A stretch of DNA of 19,520 bases from an uncultured Clostridia bacterium (lineage in GTDB: Bacteria; Bacillota; Clostridia; TANB77; CAG-508). Under the pieces are notes generated by a model that did no database searches, was not told the origin of the DNA, and saw nothing but the letters and a program-made list of their open reading frames with translations. Each line of letters begins with the position of its first letter. Within the stretch, counting starts at the first letter, position 1. The translations under genes and the position numbers were made by a program. The stretch is from assembly GCA_948919095.1 (NCBI GenBank), contig CAQYCU010000012.1:1-19520 (forward strand), written 5' to 3'. Positions 14,995 through 19,520 of this stretch are shown one piece after another.

Positions 14995-16074
14995 TTAACT
15001 GTTAATTATCTCTTGTAATTTTCTTACAATTTCTTGATTATACTCTTCAGCTGAAAATTTCTGTGCTTCATATCCATTTTTTAGAAATTCTTTCATTCCC
15101 TCATACACACCTTTTTCGGAATTCTCATTAACAATACCATACTTGTCCTTTATATCTTTTTTGCTATCTGATACATCAGTTGTAACTATTGGTTTTCCTA
15201 ATATTAGTGCTTCTATAAAAACTACTGGATATCCTTCAAATTGTGATGACATAAGTAAGCAATCACTCACTTTTAAATAAGGAAATGGATTTTTCTTTGT
15301 TCCTAAGAATTCAATATTTTTCAAATTTTTCGCCATGTTTTGGTATTGCTTTGTATCTGTTCCTTTTCCAATTAATACCACATTAAATTTATATCCCTCT
15401 TTATTTAATTTTCTAGTTGCATTTATTATTCTACTTATTCTTTTTTGTTTTTCATCATGTCTACTTATATTTATAAATGTTATATCTTTTTTTCTTTTAA
15501 AATCATCTATTTTCTCTTCTGATTTTTCTAATATTGTTTTGTAATCAATTAAATTATGACATATCTCTGCTTTTTTTCTATATTGTGGAAACTCTGCTCC
15601 AAATATCTGCTTGTCCAAATTTGATACAAATATTATCTTTTTAAATTTATCTATTTGGAGTTCATTGAAGAATTTTTTATATAGCATCACTTCATTATTG
15701 TAAAAATTCATATAATCATTGTGAACCCATAGTGCTGAATTTTTACTTGTGCATCTTGCAACAAATGAACATGGAAAACTGTATGTCGCATAACTTGCCG
15801 AAAAGTCAAATTTATTTCCATATTGTAATTTGAATTTTATTTGTTTTAGTAAATTTATTGCTTTTCTAAATAATATTATTTTGTGTGAACTTGGTGTATA
15901 TTCTATTATTTTTACATTTTCTGGAACTTCACTTAAAAATGCCCCTTGTTTTTTTTCGAGTACTAAAGTTATTTCATATTCTTTTGTTTTTGCCAGATAT
16001 TTTATTAGTGTTATTAGTGCTGTTTCAATTCCGCCATAATCAAGTGAATATGCAGAAAATAGTATTTTTTTCAT
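14995..16074 (-). CDS. Family 4 glycosyltransferase (GT-B fold)
   Basis: This 359-aa protein has an N-terminal Rossmann half with the glycine loop DYGGIETAL (12-20). The C-terminal half has ISRHDEKQKR (203-212, donor phosphate contacts), FLGTKKNPFPYLKVSD (256-271) and the EX7E motif SSQFEGYPVVFIEAL with Glu280 and Glu288, followed by GKPIVTTDV. This is the usual retaining GT4 pattern. Together with the two GT2 genes it probably builds a surface glycan; no flippase, polymerase or priming enzyme is in view. AAAGGA is 14 nt before the ATG, a long spacing. Confidence 0.9.
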   Translation of the reverse strand: MKKILFSAYSLDYGGIETALITLIKYLAKTKEYEITLVLEKKQGAFLSEVPENVKIIEYTPSSHKIILFRKAINLLKQIKFKLQYGNKFDFSASYATYSFPCSFVARCTSKNSALWVHNDYMNFYNNEVMLYKKFFNELQIDKFKKIIFVSNLDKQIFGAEFPQYRKKAEICHNLIDYKTILEKSEEKIDDFKRKKDITFINISRHDEKQKRISRIINATRKLNKEGYKFNVVLIGKGTDTKQYQNMAKNLKNIEFLGTKKNPFPYLKVSDCLLMSSQFEGYPVVFIEALILGKPIVTTDVSDSKKDIKDKYGIVNENSEKGVYEGMKEFLKNGYEAQKFSAEEYNQEIVRKLQEIINS

Positions 16075-16097
16075 AAATTGAATTATTCCTTTCTATA

Positions 16098-16135
16098 ATT
16101 TTAGATAATTGTTTATGCAAACAATTATCTAAAAT
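16098..16135. repeat. 17-bp perfect hairpin between rpiA and the GT4 gene
   Basis: ATTTTAGATAATTGTTT (16098-16114) and its exact complement (16119-16135) flank the 4-nt loop ATGC. Neither strand has a following U-run longer than two or three, so it is not a classical terminator. It could be an RNA processing or stability element separating rpiA from the glycosyltransferase genes, or a regulator site. Confidence 0.7.
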
Positions 16136-16157
16136 ATTTACTCCTATAAAATTATCT

Positions 16158-16799
16158 TTAGTTTGACATTACCTCAATGTTATATCCCATAAATAATCCA
16201 CTTTCTATAACACCAGTAATTGTTTTTATTTTTTTCTCTAAACTTGCGTCTATTTTTTCAAATCGTGTATCAAGTATTGCATTATCATTTTCTGTCATTC
16301 CTCTATATATGGTTTCTGTTGCACCAATTTTACCTAATTCTTCTGCTACATATTTCATTGCTCGTGGAAATACCTCAATTGGAACTGGATGTTTTTCACC
16401 AAGCTCTGTTACAAATTTGGATTTATCAACTAATATATATGTTTTTTCTGAACTTATGATGTTTAGTTTTTCTTTAAACATTGCAGCCCCCATTCCTTTA
16501 ATTAGATTATTGTTAGGGTCTACTTCATCTGCTCCATCAAAAGCCCAATCAATCTTATCTTCGACTAAACTTCCAATTTTTATATCATATTCTTTACATA
16601 GTTCTTCAATTTCATTTGATGTTGGAATTGCTTTAATATGTAAATTATTTTCCTTAGCATATTTTCCAATTTCTATTGTTGCTAGATATGAGGTCGAACC
16701 TGACCCAAATCCTATAGTTTGATTATCTTTAACATATTGTAATATTTTTTTTGCAACGTCTCTTTTTTCTTCAACATTTGTCATTTTGCTAATATCCAT
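16158..16799 (-). CDS. rpiA: Ribose-5-phosphate isomerase A
   Basis: This 213-aa protein interconverts ribose 5-phosphate and ribulose 5-phosphate in the pentose phosphate pathway. Visible motifs are GFGSGST (30-36, phosphate loop), DGADEVD (88-94), KGMGAAMFKEK (101-111; Lys101 and the catalytic Glu110 have the same spacing as in E. coli RpiA) and GVIESGLF near the C-terminus. The middle Gly of the usual KGGGAA is Met here. I chose ATG 16799 because AGAAAGGA lies 8 nt upstream; an ATG at 16835 would add 12 residues without a comparable site. It lies between surface-protein and glycosyltransferase genes, with no obvious functional link. Confidence 0.95.
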   Translation of the reverse strand: MDISKMTNVEEKRDVAKKILQYVKDNQTIGFGSGSTSYLATIEIGKYAKENNLHIKAIPTSNEIEELCKEYDIKIGSLVEDKIDWAFDGADEVDPNNNLIKGMGAAMFKEKLNIISSEKTYILVDKSKFVTELGEKHPVPIEVFPRAMKYVAEELGKIGATETIYRGMTENDNAILDTRFEKIDASLEKKIKTITGVIESGLFMGYNIEVMSN

Positions 16800-16913
16800 A
16801 ATTTTATCCTTTCTTAGATATATCTCAAACCTCATCTCTTTTCATAATTATAGGTAAACTCTTTTTATTAAGGCTGTTCATAGTAGATAATATATTTTTT
16901 AAAACCGCTTATA

Positions 16914-18326
16914 TTAATTAAAACGTTTTCCTCTTCCTGTTTTTTTGCTTTCCTCTTTGTCTGTTGCTTTCTTTTTATCTTCTTTGTCTTCAAACACATT
17001 GTAATCTTCTTTATTTTTCTTATCTTTTTTTGGATATTCTTTATCTTCTACTTGCATTTTCTTTTTATTTTTATTATCTATAACCATTAATGTAACTAGT
17101 GCTATTACTAGAATTACAATTATTCCAATTACAATTGTAAGTAACCCTTTTGGTCCTTTTAGAAATGCTAGCGGTTCTTTTTTAGTAACTTCTCCATCAG
17201 TTGTTGCAAGTGTTTCTGGTTCTTTTTCTTTATTTACTTTTATGGTATACACTGTTTTTACATTTGCGTCATCACTTGAAGTTAGGGTTATTTTTACAAT
17301 ATTCTCCCCTGGCTGTAAATTATTAACTCCTTCTATATTTACAATAATATTCTCATTTTCTAAATTTGGAGTTACGTCTAGACCTATAATATCTTTGTCA
17401 ACATCCATAGTGTACTCAAATTTATCTGGTGAAAATTCTTCATTAAGTGATGCTTTTATGAAATTATTTTCTTTATTAATTTTGTTTACAACTAATGATT
17501 TTATTCTTAAATCTGATTGTTGCAAAGTTGTTGGTTTTACAACTTTTATGTTATATGTTCTAACTGAACCGTTTTCAGCTTTTACTTCAACTGATATTGT
17601 ATTTTCTCCTTCTTGAAGTGATTTTTCGCCAAGTCCTGTTACTGATGCTTTGTCATGTTCTTTTTCTCCAGATACCTTAATTGATTTCAATGCTTTTAGG
17701 TCAAAGTCTTCATCAAATTCTACTGTATAGTTTGTATTTTCTCTATTAAATGCTGGTTTTAATTTTCCTACATTTATTGATAATGATTTTAAGTGATTAT
17801 TACTTGATTTTGGTTCATTGTTGTCATTATTGTTATTGTTGTTTGTTTCTGATGGTATTCTGGTTGGTAATGGTGTAGGCGTTGGTGTTGTTGGTCTATT
17901 TGTAGGATTTGCTGTTGGCTGTGTTGTAGGCGTTGGGGTTGGTTTTGGACTAACAGTCGCACTTGCTGAACCGCTAGTATTCTGTTTTTCTCCATTTATA
18001 ACACAACTTCCTGATACATTTACACTAATTTGTCCAGCGCTTTGGGCTGTAAAAGTTTGGCTTTTAGAGAATGTTCCTAAGTTTCCTTCCATATCTCCGC
18101 CAACAACTTTAACTGTTCCATTTACAACTCCTGATACATTTGCAGTAACTGTTGCCGTATTTACATTTGATACTGTAACTGTAATTGTTACTGCATCTCC
18201 AACTCTTGGGCTACTTGGATTTATTGAAATATTAGCAGTGTTAGCAAAAACATTTTGCTTTATTGATATAATTCCTATAAACATTAATATTGATAAAATT
18301 ACTTTTTTATTTTTTAGAAAACTCAT
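16914..18326 (-). CDS. Surface protein with cadherin-like beta-sandwich domains and C-terminal anchor
   Basis: This 470-aa protein has a signal peptide (1-28, ending NVFA) and a Val/Thr/Ser-rich Ig-like domain (about 30-126). A Pro/Thr-rich linker (127-158) and an Asn run (162-170) follow. Two cadherin-like beta-sandwich repeats come next (about 178-264 and 272-365), each with L-SL-VN / F-PDK-YT / GLQEGEN-I-V / YTIKV-type motifs. A transmembrane helix (395-416) and a Lys/Glu/Asp-rich cytoplasmic tail of about 53 residues end the protein. The probable role is extracytoplasmic adhesion or scaffolding; no enzyme motif is seen. GTGAGG precedes the ATG. It starts 46 bp after the dockerin gene's stop, so they may be co-transcribed. 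Confidence 0.85.
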   Translation of the reverse strand: MSFLKNKKVILSILMFIGIISIKQNVFANTANISINPSSPRVGDAVTITVTVSNVNTATVTANVSGVVNGTVKVVGGDMEGNLGTFSKSQTFTAQSAGQISVNVSGSCVINGEKQNTSGSASATVSPKPTPTPTTQPTANPTNRPTTPTPTPLPTRIPSETNNNNNNDNNEPKSSNNHLKSLSINVGKLKPAFNRENTNYTVEFDEDFDLKALKSIKVSGEKEHDKASVTGLGEKSLQEGENTISVEVKAENGSVRTYNIKVVKPTTLQQSDLRIKSLVVNKINKENNFIKASLNEEFSPDKFEYTMDVDKDIIGLDVTPNLENENIIVNIEGVNNLQPGENIVKITLTSSDDANVKTVYTIKVNKEKEPETLATTDGEVTKKEPLAFLKGPKGLLTIVIGIIVILVIALVTLMVIDNKNKKKMQVEDKEYPKKDKKNKEDYNVFEDKEDKKKATDKEESKKTGRGKRFN

Positions 18327-18372
18327 TTAAACCTCACTTTCACTATGCCTTTTCCATTAATTTTATGTGCCT

Positions 18373-19520
18373 TTAAACTTTTAATTCTCTATTTCCTAGA
18401 ATATATTGTATCATAATATACATATCCATTGAGTCAATAATTCCGTCATGATCTAAATCTGTTGCTTTTCTTTCGTATTCATTAAATTCTCTATTTCCTA
18501 ATATATGTTGTATCATAACATACATATCCATTGAGTCAATTTCACCATCTCCACTATTGTCGCCTAGCTTAACTGCTGTAAACTCAGTTCCATCAACATT
18601 TATTTTATAGCCTGTTCCTATTGGTCCTTCTGCAATTTGAGTTCCATCTTGCTTCTTTACTGTTACATTTGAACCTAAACTTGATAAATTCTCTACTTTT
18701 GTTAAAGGTTCCATTGTAACCGTTTTAGCATCATCATCTTTCTTTATGCTATTTTGTGGCTGATTCTCATCTACTTTTCCACCTGGTACATTTCCGTTAC
18801 TATCACGTAAATAACTTCTTGCAACATATCCTTCTGCTCCATCTGGTGTAATTATCTTATCCCAGTAGTTTCCATTTATTTGTTCAGTTCCTATTTCAAT
18901 TCTAGTAACTTTTGTTCCATTTGATAATGTACGTATAACATTTCCGTTTGGAGTCTCACGTAAGTTAAGTCCTCCATCTGCTTTTACTGTAAGAATTTCT
19001 TGCTCATTTCTGTTTGCTAGATATTGTCTTGATACAAATCCTTGTCTTCCATCTGCAAGCATTACTCTATCCCATATTATGCCATCAATATTATATCTGC
19101 CTGAATTATCAATCCTTGTAACCATTTGTCCTCGTGATAATGTTGTTATAACAGCTTCTGTTGTTTTTGGTCCAGCTCTTAAATTAACTGCATCACCTGT
19201 TAAAGTAACTGATTCATTACAGTTTGTTATATCATTTATTTCTTCCCATGCATTTGGGTCAAATAATATATATCCTGCTGTTCCATCAGTTAGTACTACT
19301 CTATGCCATCCATCCGAAAATCTTTGTGCTGATATGACTATCGTGTCAGGATTTGCAACCTTTGTTAGTGAGGTGCTGTTTGTTGTTCTTGCTTCACGAA
19401 CATTATAGTCTGAATGTCCTGCCTTTAAGCGAATATTTTTAGGTCCAGTTTCCACATTATTGTCCGGTGTTGTGGAAAACTCTGATGGCATATTACGAAA
19501 TACCGGTATAACAAATGTTA
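18373..19520 (-). CDS. SH3b-repeat protein with type I dockerin, C-terminal part (5' end beyond window)
   Basis: The frame is open through the right edge (TFVIPVFRNMPSEF precedes the first in-window ATG at 19491), so the N-terminus is outside. That FVIPVFRNMP phrase is typical of the end of clostridial glucosaminidase-type (GH73) catalytic domains, so this is probably the tail of an autolysin. Numbering from 19491, three bacterial SH3 repeats follow (about 20-85, 93-160, 165-230; VNLRAGP, LNLRETP, GYVARSYL), likely binding the cell wall. A linker and a type I dockerin (about 308-372) end it. The dockerin has two calcium loops, DNSGDGEIDSMD and DLDHDGIIDSMD, each followed by MYxMIQxILGNRE. Dockerins bind cohesins, so the protein may dock to another surface protein. 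Confidence 0.88.
   Translation of the reverse strand, partial: TFVIPVFRNMPSEFSTTPDNNVETGPKNIRLKAGHSDYNVREARTTNSTSLTKVANPDTIVISAQRFSDGWHRVVLTDGTAGYILFDPNAWEEINDITNCNESVTLTGDAVNLRAGPKTTEAVITTLSRGQMVTRIDNSGRYNIDGIIWDRVMLADGRQGFVSRQYLANRNEQEILTVKADGGLNLRETPNGNVIRTLSNGTKVTRIEIGTEQINGNYWDKIITPDGAEGYVARSYLRDSNGNVPGGKVDENQPQNSIKKDDDAKTVTMEPLTKVENLSSLGSNVTVKKQDGTQIAEGPIGTGYKINVDGTEFTAVKLGDNSGDGEIDSMDMYVMIQHILGNREFNEYERKATDLDHDGIIDSMDMYIMIQYILGNRELKV

Noticed and set aside
16177..16722. Plus-strand 181-codon ORF opposite rpiA
   Set aside because: Antisense shadow of a clear RpiA; composition is hydrophobic and Ser-rich as expected for a reversed AT-rich gene.
17818..18330. Plus-strand 170-codon Val/Gly-rich ORF opposite the cadherin-like gene
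   Set aside because: Complement of the Pro/Thr-rich linker; no ribosome site, and the minus-strand protein has a signal peptide and known domains.

Overview
The window is very AT-rich, with strong AGGAGG-type ribosome binding sites, canonical sigma-A promoters and an ftsE-ftsX-M23-M23-S41 cell-division block. It also has three CCA-encoding tRNA genes, a dockerin protein and a Tn916/ICE-type serine recombinase. Together these point to a low-GC Firmicute, most likely an uncultured gut Clostridia member; no species can be named from the sequence alone. Every gene is on the minus strand except the recombinase at the left edge.

Left accessory region (1-4516). The 3' part of a large serine recombinase gene (broken by one in-frame TAA) runs into a truncated dinD whose promoter carries a LexA-like palindrome. 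A 39-bp interrupted palindrome sits at the junction and is a candidate attachment-site half. To its right is a small operon, read right to left: a Fic-family gene with a large internal deletion, an RBBP9-type serine hydrolase, and a YdcF/DUF218 protein. Upstream of the Fic gene lies a structured intergenic stretch with an extended -10 promoter and a palindrome.

Middle (4517-7110). A GNAT acetyltransferase and an M20 metallopeptidase form a tight two-gene operon. Upstream is what looks like a transcription attenuator: a consensus promoter, an 18-codon leader ORF with three consecutive His codons followed by two Arg codons, a long nested RNA hairpin, and a strong intrinsic terminator just before the GNAT gene. 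This is the most interesting feature of the window. Next come a frameshifted small ORF, then a tRNA-Val/Asp/Phe operon with its own promoter and terminator.

Cell-envelope core (7310-12922). From its own promoter, ftsE and ftsX (overlapping) are followed by two secreted coiled-coil M23 peptidases, which are PcsB/EnvC-like candidate partners of FtsEX. An S41 C-terminal processing protease ends the group. An intrinsic terminator separates the two M23 genes and may set their ratio.

Right side (13008-19520). Two GT2 and one GT4 glycosyltransferases (probably for surface polysaccharide) follow rpiA. Upstream of rpiA is a single-pass surface protein with cadherin-like beta-sandwich domains. At the edge is the C-terminal part of a secreted protein with three SH3b repeats and a type I dockerin, probably the tail of a glucosaminidase-type autolysin. 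The common theme of the right two thirds is peptidoglycan remodelling and surface-structure biogenesis.
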